Positions 18,901-26,129 of a stretch of DNA of 64,000 bases are shown here, in pieces; the stretch's first letter is position 1; each line of letters opens with the position of its first letter. The DNA is from Gillisia hiemivivida (GTDB lineage: Bacteria; Bacteroidota; Bacteroidia; Flavobacteriales; Flavobacteriaceae): positions 186,001 through 250,000 of the forward strand of contig NZ_VORY01000001.1 of assembly GCF_007997295.1 (NCBI RefSeq). The letters run 5' to 3'. The position numbers and the translations under genes were made by a program. The notes beneath the pieces are model-generated. The model saw only the letters and a list, made by a program, of their open reading frames with translations, was not told the origin of the DNA and ran no database searches.

Positions 18901-19372
18901 GGATATGAAAGCAGTAGTTGAGGTTATTAACAATTTTACTGTAAAAGATATAGAAACTGTTGATAGAGATGGTGAAATAACTGTTGAAATTAACGGAAAA
19001 ATGATTAATTTGGCATCCACGGATGTTATTATAACATCACAGGATATTGAAGGCTGGTTAGTTGCTAGTAGCGGAAATATTACAGTGGCTTTAGACGTGA
19101 GCATATCTGAAGAATTGAAAAAAGAAGGAATTGCTCGGGAATTGGTAAATAGAATTCAGAATTTAAGAAAAGATTCCGGCTTGGAAGTTACCGATACCAT
19201 AGATGTGACCCTACTTAGAGATGGCATTGTCGAGGATGCTGTACAACAAAATATAAAGTATATTAAAAACGAGACGCTCACTGCAAATCTCGAGTTTGCA
19301 GATGTAATTGAAATCGGAACGGAAATAGAATTCGACGATATAGTTACTAAACTGAGTATCAAAAAACATTAA
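15971..19372 (+). CDS. ileS: Isoleucyl-tRNA synthetase, IleS2 (eukaryote-like) type
   Basis: A 1133-residue class I synthetase. GIHH at 57-60 replaces the HIGH signature, the editing domain follows, and KMSKR lies at 681-685, then the anticodon-binding and long C-terminal regions. Length over 1000 residues and KMSKRLGN instead of KMSKSLGN place it in the IleS2 class, which in studied cases is naturally less sensitive to mupirocin. It charges tRNA-Ile in the cytoplasm. It is followed after 4 bases by a dksA-like gene and then, past a terminator, lspA. Confidence 0.96.
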   Translation: MSAKFPEYKGLDLPKVAEEILSYWKENDIFEKSMTSREGNEPFVFFEGPPSANGLPGIHHVMARSIKDIFCRYKTQKGFQVKRKAGWDTHGLPIELGVEKELGITKEDIGTKISVEKYNDACKSAVMRYTGIWNDLTEKMGYWVDMEDPYITYKSKYMETVWWLLSEIYKKGLIYKGYTIQPYSPKAGTGLSSHELNQPGTYQDVTDTTVTAMFKVKPETLPDFLSEVSNEIYLTAWTTTPWTLPSNTALTVGSKIEYVLVSTFNQYTFQPINIILASSLVTKQFDKKFNKVESEDALASYKQGDKIPYFVGKTFKGIDLVGMRYEQLLPYAQPYNNPENAFRVIAGDFVTTEDGTGIVHTSPTFGADDAMVAKQAVPEVPPLLVKDKNDNLVPLVDLQGKFREELGELAGKYVKNEYYDEGEAPERSVDVEIAIQLKEDNRAFKVEKYVHSYPNCWRTDKPILYYPLDSWFIKVTEFKDRMFELNQTINWKPKATGEGRFGNWLANANDWNLSRSRYWGVPLPIWRTEDRKEEIMIGSIKELKEEMSKAVEAGLMTKDIFAEFEVDNFSDENYDLVDLHKNVVDTITLVSASGKPMKREADLIDVWFDSGSMPYAQWHYPFENKEMVENGERKADFIAEGVDQTRGWFYTLHAIATMIFDDVAYKNVVSNGLVLDKNGQKMSKRLGNAVDPFETLAAFGPDATRWYMISNANPWDNLKFDIEGIAEVSRKFFGTLYNTYSFFVLYANLDSFSYKEEDVPMKDRPEIDRWVLSELHTLIEKVDKFYEEYEPTRATRAISEFVQENLSNWYVRLSRRRFWKGDYEQDKISAYQTLYTCLLTVAKLGAPVAPFFMDKLYKDLNEVSGKEQFSSVHLADFPVFDKSIIDESLEHKMQKAQTISSLVLSLRKKEMIKVRQPLQRIMIPILDPKQKIEILAVEDLIKSEVNVKSIELIDDASGLLIKQAKPNFKVLGPRYGKDMKAVVEVINNFTVKDIETVDRDGEITVEINGKMINLASTDVIITSQDIEGWLVASSGNITVALDVSISEELKKEGIARELVNRIQNLRKDSGLEVTDTIDVTLLRDGIVEDAVQQNIKYIKNETLTANLEFADVIEIGTEIEFDDIVTKLSIKKH

Positions 19373-19376
19373 GCCC

Positions 19377-19760
19377 ATGGCAACAGAAATTAAAGAACGT
19401 TACTGCGACGCCGATCTGGCAGAATTCAAGACCCTGATTTTGGGAAAGATCTATAAGGCACAAGAGCAATTAGATCTTTACAAAAGCGCGTATATGAATG
19501 ATGGTAACAATGGTACCGACGATACGTCTCCTACTTTCAAAGCTTTTGAAGAAGGAAGTGAAACATTAAGCAAGGAAGCGAATTCACAGTTGGCAATTAG
19601 ACAAGAAAAATTCCTAAGAGATCTTAAAAACGCTTTAGTGCGTATTGAAAGTAAAACCTATGGAATTTGTAGAGTTACCGGTAAATTGATAGCAAAGGAA
19701 CGTCTTAAATTGGTTCCACATGCTACTTTAAGTATTGAAGCCAAAAACCTTCAGGCCTAG
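19377..19760 (+). CDS. TraR/DksA-family protein with degenerate zinc finger
   Basis: A 127-residue DksA/TraR relative that probably acts at the RNA polymerase secondary channel. The N-terminal coiled-coil part covers about 10-85. The C-terminal finger region YGICRVTGKLIAKERL keeps only one cysteine of the expected four: the second Cys is replaced in VTG, and the last pair by SIEAKN. Flavobacterial members of this family often look like this, so it is probably functional without zinc. It follows ileS by 4 bases. Confidence 0.85.
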   Translation: MATEIKERYCDADLAEFKTLILGKIYKAQEQLDLYKSAYMNDGNNGTDDTSPTFKAFEEGSETLSKEANSQLAIRQEKFLRDLKNALVRIESKTYGICRVTGKLIAKERLKLVPHATLSIEAKNLQA

Positions 19761-19782
19761 TTTACAGATTTCTAAATAAAAT

Positions 19783-19826
19783 AAAACGCTCCAGTTAATA
19801 TTTCACATTAGCTTGGAGCGTTTTTT
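19783..19826 (+). terminator. Terminator after ileS-dksA-like unit
   Basis: An 11-base perfect stem (AAAACGCTCCA at 19783-19793 with 19814-19824), a 20-base loop and a T-run. It closes the ileS unit 22 bases after the stop codon. Confidence 0.8.
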
Positions 19827-19840
19827 GCATTAAACTCTTC

Positions 19841-20461
19841 ATGAAATTTCGACTAACTTTTTTAATTTTCTTGCTTAGCCTTGTCGCTTCCGCTCAAAAA
19901 GACACTTCTAAACAATTAGGTGTAAAGGAGATTGAAAGTATATATATAGATACCGATGAGGTTTTTAAGATCAATATAAAAACTTCAACAAATAGCGATC
20001 TAATTTCTATTTCAACTCATTCTGAAGGAGAATATTTTAATGATATTGCCTTGAATACAGAAGTGAAAGAAAACGCTATTTATCTAACTACCAAATTTCG
20101 TGAGATCTTAAAAAGTGGTTTCGATAAGTTGAGCGCACATAAAGTGTTTTCATTAGAGATTACCTTAGAGATCCCTGAAGAATTGCGGGTTTTTGTAAAA
20201 TCTAATATAGCATCGGTAGAGGCTGATGGAGCATATGATTTTGTTCAAGTTCAATTAAACTCAGGATATTGTAATCTTTCTAATTTTACTGGGAACGCCC
20301 TAGTTAACACTTTTAATGGAGCAATCACGATACAAACTACAGATGCAACCGTAACCGCTTCTTCTAGAAATGGAAAAGTTATTCTACCTTCAATTGTTAT
20401 TGGAAAGCATGTAATAAAAGCCACCTCCATCAATGGAGATATTAGAATAGTAGAAAACTAA
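19841..20461 (+). CDS. Exported protein, DUF4097-like beta-helix
   Basis: A 206-residue protein with a signal peptide ending at ASAQ and a mature region rich in short beta-strand repeats (for example VQVQLNSGYCNL, ALVNTFNGAITIQ, VIKATSINGDIRI). The alternating G/N-turn strands resemble the DUF4097/DUF2807 putative adhesin fold. It is probably periplasmic or surface-exposed. It lies between the ileS terminator and lspA, with a 41-base gap before lspA. Specific function is unknown. Confidence 0.7.
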   Translation: MKFRLTFLIFLLSLVASAQKDTSKQLGVKEIESIYIDTDEVFKINIKTSTNSDLISISTHSEGEYFNDIALNTEVKENAIYLTTKFREILKSGFDKLSAHKVFSLEITLEIPEELRVFVKSNIASVEADGAYDFVQVQLNSGYCNLSNFTGNALVNTFNGAITIQTTDATVTASSRNGKVILPSIVIGKHVIKATSINGDIRIVEN

Positions 20462-20471
20462 ATAATATTAG

Positions 20472-20479
20472 TATTTTTG
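20472..20479 (+). promoter_or_regulatory. Possible -7 box ahead of lspA
   Basis: TATTTTTG matches TAnnTTTG and lies 23 bases before the lspA ATG, but no TTG is found at the proper -33 distance. It may allow lspA transcription apart from the preceding gene. Confidence 0.4.
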
Positions 20480-20502
20480 ACCCGATTTAACTCAATCCAT
20501 AC

Positions 20503-21132
20503 ATGTCTTTAAGAAAAGCTTCTCTACTTATAATTTTGATCCTCTTAATAGATCAGATCTCTAAAATATATATTAAAACTAGCTTCGTTTTAGGAGAAGA
20601 AGTTAAGGTGCTGGACTGGTTTAGTATCCTATTTGTAGAAAATGAAGGTATGGCATGGGGAGCTAAGATTCCAGGAGAATATGGCAAATTATTGCTTACG
20701 CTTTTTAGATTAGGAGCTATAGTTGGGATTGGGTATTGGTTATGGGATTCAGTTAGAAATAATGGTTCTCGTATTTTGATCACTGCTATCGCATGTATCT
20801 TTGCAGGTGCCTTTGGGAATATAATAGATTCTGTCTTCTATGGTCTTATCTTCGACGATAGTTATGGCCATGTAGCGCAATTTTTACCTGAAAGTGGTAG
20901 TTATGGCACATTATTTCACGGAAAGGTGGTAGACATGCTTTATTTCCCGTTATATGAAGGGGTATTGCCAAATTGGATTCCGTTCTGGGGTGGAGAAAAT
21001 TTTTCTTTCTTTGATCCGGTATTTAATATTGCAGATACAGCAATAAGTGTTGGAGTTGGCTTATTGTTGGTATTCAACAAGAAAGCATTTCCTAATAAAA
21101 AGGAAACTGAAGAGGTAGGGCATTCTTCTTAA
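20503..21132 (+). CDS. lspA: Lipoprotein signal peptidase II
   Basis: A 209-residue inner-membrane aspartyl protease that removes signal peptides from diacylated prolipoproteins; this window encodes at least seven such lipoproteins. Catalytic Asp143 is in KVVDMLYFP and Asp178 in FNIADTAIS. GAFGNIIDS (103-110) is the conserved helix motif. It is longer than E. coli LspA (164) because of a loop between helices (about 115-140) usual in Bacteroidota. Its end overlaps the convergent response regulator by 4 bases. Confidence 0.95.
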   Translation: MSLRKASLLIILILLIDQISKIYIKTSFVLGEEVKVLDWFSILFVENEGMAWGAKIPGEYGKLLLTLFRLGAIVGIGYWLWDSVRNNGSRILITAIACIFAGAFGNIIDSVFYGLIFDDSYGHVAQFLPESGSYGTLFHGKVVDMLYFPLYEGVLPNWIPFWGGENFSFFDPVFNIADTAISVGVGLLLVFNKKAFPNKKETEEVGHSS

Positions 21133-21548
21133 GCAACACTAGCAACTCTGTCGAATATTTTTTCGAACTTCTTTAATTCTATTGGTTTTATCAAATAATC
21201 TGTAACCAGATTAAAAGATTTTGCTCTCTCAAGATCTCTTGGATCTATAGAAGAGGAAACTACATAAAGAGTGATCTTTTTGTCGAATTGGTTTTTGATC
21301 TTAATAAATTCTCCTAAAAACTCCCATCCATCCATTACAGGCATGTTTAGGTCTAAGAAAATAATATCTGGTAACTTTTCTTCAGTCATATTGGTTAGAA
21401 TGATCTTGAAGTAATCCAAGGCTTCTAATCCATTTTTGAAGATCAATAAATTTTCCGATAATTTTTTAATTTCGATGATTTTGCGTACCAAGTTCACGTA
21501 TATTTTATCATCATCAATAATACACGCTAGCTCCATTTTTTGCCCCAT
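21129..21548 (-). CDS. Single-domain response regulator
   Basis: A 139-residue CheY-like receiver with no output domain. The phospho-acceptor is Asp66 in IIFLDLNMP, the acidic pocket is Asp12-Asp14, the switch Ser98 is in VVSSS, and Lys121 is in YLIKP. The start could be Met5 (MELACIIDDD). It lies 6 bases downstream of a soluble histidine kinase and is almost certainly its partner. With no DNA-binding domain it must act by protein contact or phosphorelay. Confidence 0.92.
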   Translation of the reverse strand: MGQKMELACIIDDDKIYVNLVRKIIEIKKLSENLLIFKNGLEALDYFKIILTNMTEEKLPDIIFLDLNMPVMDGWEFLGEFIKIKNQFDKKITLYVVSSSIDPRDLERAKSFNLVTDYLIKPIELKKFEKIFDRVASVA

Positions 21549-21554
21549 TTAGAT

Positions 21555-23009
21555 CTAGAATTTAATTTTAAACGTTGTTCCAATATTCACAGTACTGGTA
21601 ACAGAAATAGACCCTCCCATCGTTTCCACCTGATTTTTGGTGATAAACAAGCCTATACCTTTAGCATCTGGATTACTATGAAATGTTTTATACATACCAA
21701 ACATTTTATCACCATATTGGTCCAGATCTATACCAATCCCATTATCGCTTATCTCTATAAAATTCTGGTCGTTAACAGAGTAGGTCTGTATAAAAATAAC
21801 AGGGACTCTTCCAGGTTGTTTATATCGAATAGCATTAGTTATTAAATTTAGTAAAATACTTTCCAAGTACTCAGGAATATACGAAATTTCTTTTAAAGCC
21901 TTAAATTCGGCTATTATTTTAGCGCTTTCTCTGTTAATTAATGAAGAAACAGAAGAAATAACAATGTCTAAGGATTGTTTGAAAGAAACAAGAGTGCGCT
22001 CTTTCTTCAAAAGATTTTGATGCGAAACCATATCATTTAACCTTGAAATAGCAACATCTAGATTTTCTGAAATATCCTCGACATTTTCAATAAGATCAAT
22101 TTTATCTTGTGTGTTTTTTGCTTCATTCAGCAATTGCACCACTAAACTTAAATTACTGCTATGCGATCTTAAATTATGAGAAACCACGTGCGCAAAATTG
22201 AACAATCTGGAGTTTTGTGCAGCAATGATATCTAAGGAATTCTGCAAATTAAGCTCATTGCTTTTATTTTCATCTATATTTTGTAATACTCCTCGAATCC
22301 CAATAATTTGTTGCTCCTCATTATAAACTGGTTTCCCGGTAGCCTGCACCCAGAATTCGCGTCCATAAAGGGTTACCATTTTTAATTCTGTCTTAAAGGG
22401 AATCCCGTATTTCTCACATTTTTCGAAAATAGAATTTGCCTGTTCTTGATGCTCGGGAGCATAAAATTGTAATCTTTTATCGTAGTCTGGATTAAAATCC
22501 TTTGGGCAATCCAAGATCTTTTTGGTGACATCGTCCCAGTAAATAGATTTTGTGGTAATATCTATATACCATCCACCGGTCGTGGTCATTTCAGCCGTTT
22601 CCCGATAATAGAAGAAATTCTCCTCTATAGTATATTGGTCTCTTTTGGATTGATGGATATTTACAAATAGCAACACCGCAGTTTCTATATTGTTGCTGTC
22701 TTTTCTTTTCAAATTTCGACACTCAAACCATCTAAATTTATCATTCTTGAGCTTCAATCTAATTTCCTGATTTAGATCTTCAGAGCCTAAAGTTAGATTT
22801 TCAAAAGCAACCCGATAGTCATACCGGTAATCCTTGTGAAGGACGTTGTTCATAAAATGTTCAAATAGTGATTCATCAGTAGGAGGAGTGCCAACCAATG
22901 CTTCAAAATGATCGGACCAGCTAATTTCTTTTGTAAGGAGATTAATCTTCCAATAGGCAATGTCAAAATCTTCTAAAATATTATTTAACTGAAGGTCGTT
23001 GAGCATCAA
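21555..23009 (-). CDS. Soluble PAS-domain histidine kinase
   Basis: A 484-residue kinase with no membrane segment. Two PAS/PAC units cover about 8-120 and 135-250. The HisKA phospho-site is His278 in AHVVSHNLR. The HATPase domain has the N-box Asn392 (NLITNAIRYK), G1 DNGIG at 422-426 and G2 GIGLF at 451-455. It senses a cytoplasmic or diffusible signal, as yet unknown, and passes phosphate to the adjacent single-domain regulator. A TATATTTG-like -7 box is present on this strand at 23055-23062. Confidence 0.92.
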   Translation of the reverse strand: MMLNDLQLNNILEDFDIAYWKINLLTKEISWSDHFEALVGTPPTDESLFEHFMNNVLHKDYRYDYRVAFENLTLGSEDLNQEIRLKLKNDKFRWFECRNLKRKDSNNIETAVLLFVNIHQSKRDQYTIEENFFYYRETAEMTTTGGWYIDITTKSIYWDDVTKKILDCPKDFNPDYDKRLQFYAPEHQEQANSIFEKCEKYGIPFKTELKMVTLYGREFWVQATGKPVYNEEQQIIGIRGVLQNIDENKSNELNLQNSLDIIAAQNSRLFNFAHVVSHNLRSHSSNLSLVVQLLNEAKNTQDKIDLIENVEDISENLDVAISRLNDMVSHQNLLKKERTLVSFKQSLDIVISSVSSLINRESAKIIAEFKALKEISYIPEYLESILLNLITNAIRYKQPGRVPVIFIQTYSVNDQNFIEISDNGIGIDLDQYGDKMFGMYKTFHSNPDAKGIGLFITKNQVETMGGSISVTSTVNIGTTFKIKF

Positions 23010-23067
23010 TTGTTAGTTGGGGAATTTAAATGTAAGCTAATGTTAAAAATTTACCAAATATAGCTGG

Positions 23068-23634
23068 TTATTTTTTAAATATATATGTTTTTTTCGGTGT
23101 AACACAGTAATCTAATGCAATATCGCTAATTTCTAGCTCTGGAATCATGTTTTCAGCTTCAAAAAATGAAACTCCAACTTTTATAACATCAGGTTTGCAT
23201 GATGCAAGGAAGATATCGTAAAAGCCTTTCCCATAGCCCAGTCTATGCCCATTAAGATCGAAAGCCAATAATGGTACAAAAACCACATCTATTTTTTCTG
23301 AAGAGATCTCTATTCCATCAACAGGTTCAGGAATATTCCATTTATTCTTTCTTATAACGGTCGTATCTGTTAGTAAAAAATTGTCCAGTTTTCTTGTTTT
23401 AAAAATGCTTTTTGAAAGGATTATATTTTTATCTTTTCCCTGTAAAATATGAAGAATGAATTCGGTATCAATCTCTTTCTTTTCAGTAATACTTAGAAAT
23501 AAATGATAGTATTCCCGTTCCCAGATAGGTAATTCAAGCAATTTATTTGCGATCTCAATACTAAAGTCTTCAATTTGATCTGGCGTCAATTCGTCCCTCT
23601 TCAGCACATATTTTTTACGCAGCTTATTCTTCAT
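23068..23634 (-). CDS. 5-formyltetrahydrofolate cyclo-ligase
   Basis: A 188-residue enzyme that converts 5-formyl-THF plus ATP to 5,10-methenyl-THF, recycling folate. The N-terminal KNKLRKKY and the C-terminal GHRLGYGKGFYD (ATP/substrate loop) are diagnostic. Length matches the family. It is the last gene of the rimB-like/rimK/aspartoacylase-like operon and overlaps the upstream gene by 11 bases, so it is probably translated from the same message, although a functional link is not obvious. Confidence 0.92.
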   Translation of the reverse strand: MKNKLRKKYVLKRDELTPDQIEDFSIEIANKLLELPIWEREYYHLFLSITEKKEIDTEFILHILQGKDKNIILSKSIFKTRKLDNFLLTDTTVIRKNKWNIPEPVDGIEISSEKIDVVFVPLLAFDLNGHRLGYGKGFYDIFLASCKPDVIKVGVSFFEAENMIPELEISDIALDYCVTPKKTYIFKK

Positions 23635-24613
23635 GGGCTAATTTAGATGGGATGGATAAATGAAATATAGCATCTCCCTGATATACAATTGGAGATTCGT
23701 TCACATTAATGACATAGCCTGTATATGAAGCAATTACTTTATGCCTGAATTTTCCATAAGGATCTGTAATAGTAGCTATATATTCTCCTTTTTCTACATG
23801 TTTACCACATGCTATCTTTATATGAATTAAACCGCTATATTTTGCACGCATCCATGTGCTGTTTTCAATAATAATACTGTCCAAAGGCGGATCCTCACAA
23901 ACAAAACGAGGTTTTAGCATTCCCATATGTTTAAGAACTCTCATAGTTCCATCTACTCCGAACTTTGCAATATCCTTATTACTATCCAGAGATTTTCCAC
24001 CTTCAAATAACAACACGGTTTTGCCTAATCGTTTACAAGTTTCTCTATATGATTTCCCAATGGTCTTGGAGTAATAGGTGAAAGGCGCATTGAAAATTTT
24101 CGCAAATTTCTTTCCCTCTTCGTCATCTTTTTGAATTCTTATTTGTGCCACATTAAATCTACTTGCCCCTCCGGTATGAAAATCCATACAGAAATCTGCG
24201 ACGGGAAGTATTTTTTGCACGAACTGATATGCAAATCTACTTGCTAAAGAGCCGTTTTTGGTTCCTGGAAAAACTCTATTAAGGTCTCTTCCATCGGGAA
24301 ATTCACGTGAAAGATTTAAAAATCCAAATACGTTTACAATCGGAATACAAATAATAGTACCAATAACCGGTTTATTTATCCCTTTAGAAATTAGCTGGCG
24401 CACAATTTCCACTCCATTTATCTCATCTCCATGGATCCCTGCGGTAATTAATATAACAGGACCTGATTTTTTAGAACGTTCTATTATTACGGGAACCTCT
24501 ACGGAAGTAGTGGTATATAATTTAGCCATATTTAGGTTGATGACAGCACCTTGACCAGGCAAAATTTTCTTACCCAAGATCTCTAAAACATTGTTTTTAT
24601 CTATATGAGCCAT
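23624..24613 (-). CDS. Succinylglutamate desuccinylase/aspartoacylase family zinc enzyme
   Basis: A 329-residue M14-like amidohydrolase. Zinc ligands are His61 and Glu64 in GIHGDE and His146 in DFHTGG. Substrate residues lie in DGRDLNRVFPG (108-118), and the general base is Glu204 in LLFEGG. The C-terminal half is a beta domain (about 240-329). Family members cleave N-acyl-aspartate or N-succinyl-glutamate. The neighbour is a glutamate ligase 2 bases upstream, so a substrate carrying a glutamate amide bond is an attractive guess. The bacterium shows no ast arginine-degradation genes here, so AstE function is unlikely. Confidence 0.85.
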   Translation of the reverse strand: MAHIDKNNVLEILGKKILPGQGAVINLNMAKLYTTTSVEVPVIIERSKKSGPVILITAGIHGDEINGVEIVRQLISKGINKPVIGTIICIPIVNVFGFLNLSREFPDGRDLNRVFPGTKNGSLASRFAYQFVQKILPVADFCMDFHTGGASRFNVAQIRIQKDDEEGKKFAKIFNAPFTYYSKTIGKSYRETCKRLGKTVLLFEGGKSLDSNKDIAKFGVDGTMRVLKHMGMLKPRFVCEDPPLDSIIIENSTWMRAKYSGLIHIKIACGKHVEKGEYIATITDPYGKFRHKVIASYTGYVINVNESPIVYQGDAIFHLSIPSKLAHEE

Positions 24614-24615
24614 AT

Positions 24616-25488
24616 TTACGAATGTCTTTCTATATATCTAATAATGGATTTTGCGATATCTTTCCCTGTAGCAGCTTCTATCCCTTCCAAACCCGGAGAC
24701 GAATTTACTTCTAATATAAGTGGTCCTCTAGAACTTTGCAACATATCTACTCCCGCAACTCCCAAGCCCATTGCTTTTGCAGCTTTTATGGCAGCAGCCT
24801 CTTCCTCATCGCTGAGTTCTATAAGGCTTGCGATTCCTCCCCTGTGAAGGTTAGATCTAAATTCTCCTTCTTTTCCCTGACGTTTCATGGCGCCTACAAC
24901 TTGCCCATCTACCACGAAGGCTCTAATATCTGCGCCGCCTGCTTCTTTAATAAATTCCTGAACAATTACTCTTGCCTGTAAACCATTAAATGCTTCTATC
25001 ACAGATTCTGCTGCATTTTGGGTTTCTGCTAAAACTACTCCCAAACCTTGGGTTCCTTCCAATAACTTTATAATTAAGGGAGCGCCTCCTACATGAGCGA
25101 TCACTTCTCCCACATCTTTAGAGTAGTTGGTGAAAATTGTTTTTGGCAATCCCAATCTGGCTCGGGATAAAATTTGTAGACTTCTTAGCTTATCTCTGCT
25201 GCGCATTAAAGATTGACCCGTAGTAGTTGTGAAAACACCATTCATTTCAAACTGGCGAACTACTGCGGTGCCATAAAAAGTAATAGACGCACCAATCCTA
25301 GGAATCACAGCATCTGTTTCTCCTAAGATTTTTCCCTTATAAAAAATAGAAGGTTTCTTTTTCTCAATAATTAGATCACATTTAAGAGGATCTATGACCT
25401 CTACATGATGCCCTCTTTTTTTGGCAGCTTCAACAAGTCGCCTAGTAGAATAAAGACTGCTATTTCTTGACAGTATTTTTATGTTCAT
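24616..25488 (-). CDS. rimK: RimK-family ATP-grasp glutamate ligase
   Basis: A 290-residue ATP-grasp ligase of the RimK type. The preATP-grasp domain (1-95) is followed by the ATP-binding segment [16 protein letters not shown] near 137-152 and the metal/ATP end segment [13 protein letters not shown] near 259-271. E. coli RimK adds glutamates to the C-terminus of ribosomal protein S6; relatives make other glutamyl peptides. It overlaps the RimB-like gene by 4 bases upstream and precedes the aspartoacylase-like gene by 2 bases, so the three form one operon. Confidence 0.92.
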   Translation of the reverse strand: MNIKILSRNSSLYSTRRLVEAAKKRGHHVEVIDPLKCDLIIEKKKPSIFYKGKILGETDAVIPRIGASITFYGTAVVRQFEMNGVFTTTTGQSLMRSRDKLRSLQILSRARLGLPKTIFTNYSKDVGEVIAHVGGAPLIIKLLEGTQGLGVVLAETQNAAESVIEAFNGLQARVIVQEFIKEAGGADIRAFVVDGQVVGAMKRQGKEGEFRSNLHRGGIASLIELSDEEEAAAIKAAKAMGLGVAGVDMLQSSRGPLILEVNSSPGLEGIEAATGKDIAKSIIRYIERHS

Positions 25489-25910
25489 TTAATTTTCAAA
25501 TTATAGGAGATATCTGTTAACTCTGGGTCAACAATAAATTTTTTAGTAAGGAATTTTCTGCCTATCAATACTGGGTAACGCATTTCCTGCCGAGCAGACA
25601 AAGAAAGTGAAATTTTATAAAGCTTATCAAAAATTTTAATGGTGGATTGTACTTGGAATCGCTTCTGAATGATGCCGTTACTGCTTTTTACAAAAACAAT
25701 ATCATAATCCTTAAAGATGATCTCTGTTCCATTATAAAGCGGATGTTCTTCATCTAAAAAAGTACAGTGCAGTGCATCATCTTGTTCCACAATATTGTTA
25801 CAATGGATAGAGGAAGTGTATGCTCCTGTATCAATTTTTATTGCGATATTTTCCATTTTCAACATTGGAAAATCGGCTTTATCAAATTTCCCTATTAGTC
25901 TTTTCTCCAT
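25485..25910 (-). CDS. RimB-like retropepsin-fold protease (PF05618 type)
   Basis: A 141-residue protein of the family annotated as ATP-dependent zinc protease and related to Pseudomonas RimB, a small retroviral-type aspartyl protease. The active-site-like DTGA is at residues 27-30 in [15 protein letters not shown], and [10 protein letters not shown] near 112-121 matches the second retropepsin strand. It is the first gene of an operon with rimK. In Pseudomonas fluorescens, RimB and RimK act together on ribosomal protein S6; the same pairing is inferred here. Confidence 0.83.
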   Translation of the reverse strand: MEKRLIGKFDKADFPMLKMENIAIKIDTGAYTSSIHCNNIVEQDDALHCTFLDEEHPLYNGTEIIFKDYDIVFVKSSNGIIQKRFQVQSTIKIFDKLYKISLSLSARQEMRYPVLIGRKFLTKKFIVDPELTDISYNLKIK

Positions 25911-26008
25911 GGCTGCAAGTTACTAAATTGATTAATGTGATTTTTCAAGGTTCTCAATATCTATTTGTAAAAAAAAGAAGCTTCATGAAGTAAGGCGATT
26001 TGAATTTG

Positions 26009-26049
26009 AATCCCTCATTGAGGGTTTGATTCCCCGAGGTTCTTGATTA
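26009..26049 (+). repeat. Dispersed intergenic repeat, copy B (shortest, cleanest)
   Basis: Reads AATCCCTCATTGAGGG, then TTTGATT, then CCCCGAGGTTCTTGATTA. It joins the two conserved modules with no insert and lies between the divergent rimB-like gene and uvrC. Unlike copies A, C and D it does not begin at a stop codon: it has GAATCC in place of TAATCC. Confidence 0.65.
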
Positions 26050-26129
26050 TATTAAATACCCAGAAAAATTTAAAATTTACCGGAGCCTAAAGTTTAATGC
26101 TCCCGGGAATATGTAATATATTTGAAAAA

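Noticed and set aside
18715-19104. 129-codon open frame opposite the ileS 3' part
   Set aside because: Antisense shadow; ileS coding is certain through this region.
23624-24613. AstE of arginine succinyltransferase degradation
   Set aside because: No astA-D genes near; operon partners are RimK and a RimB-like protein.
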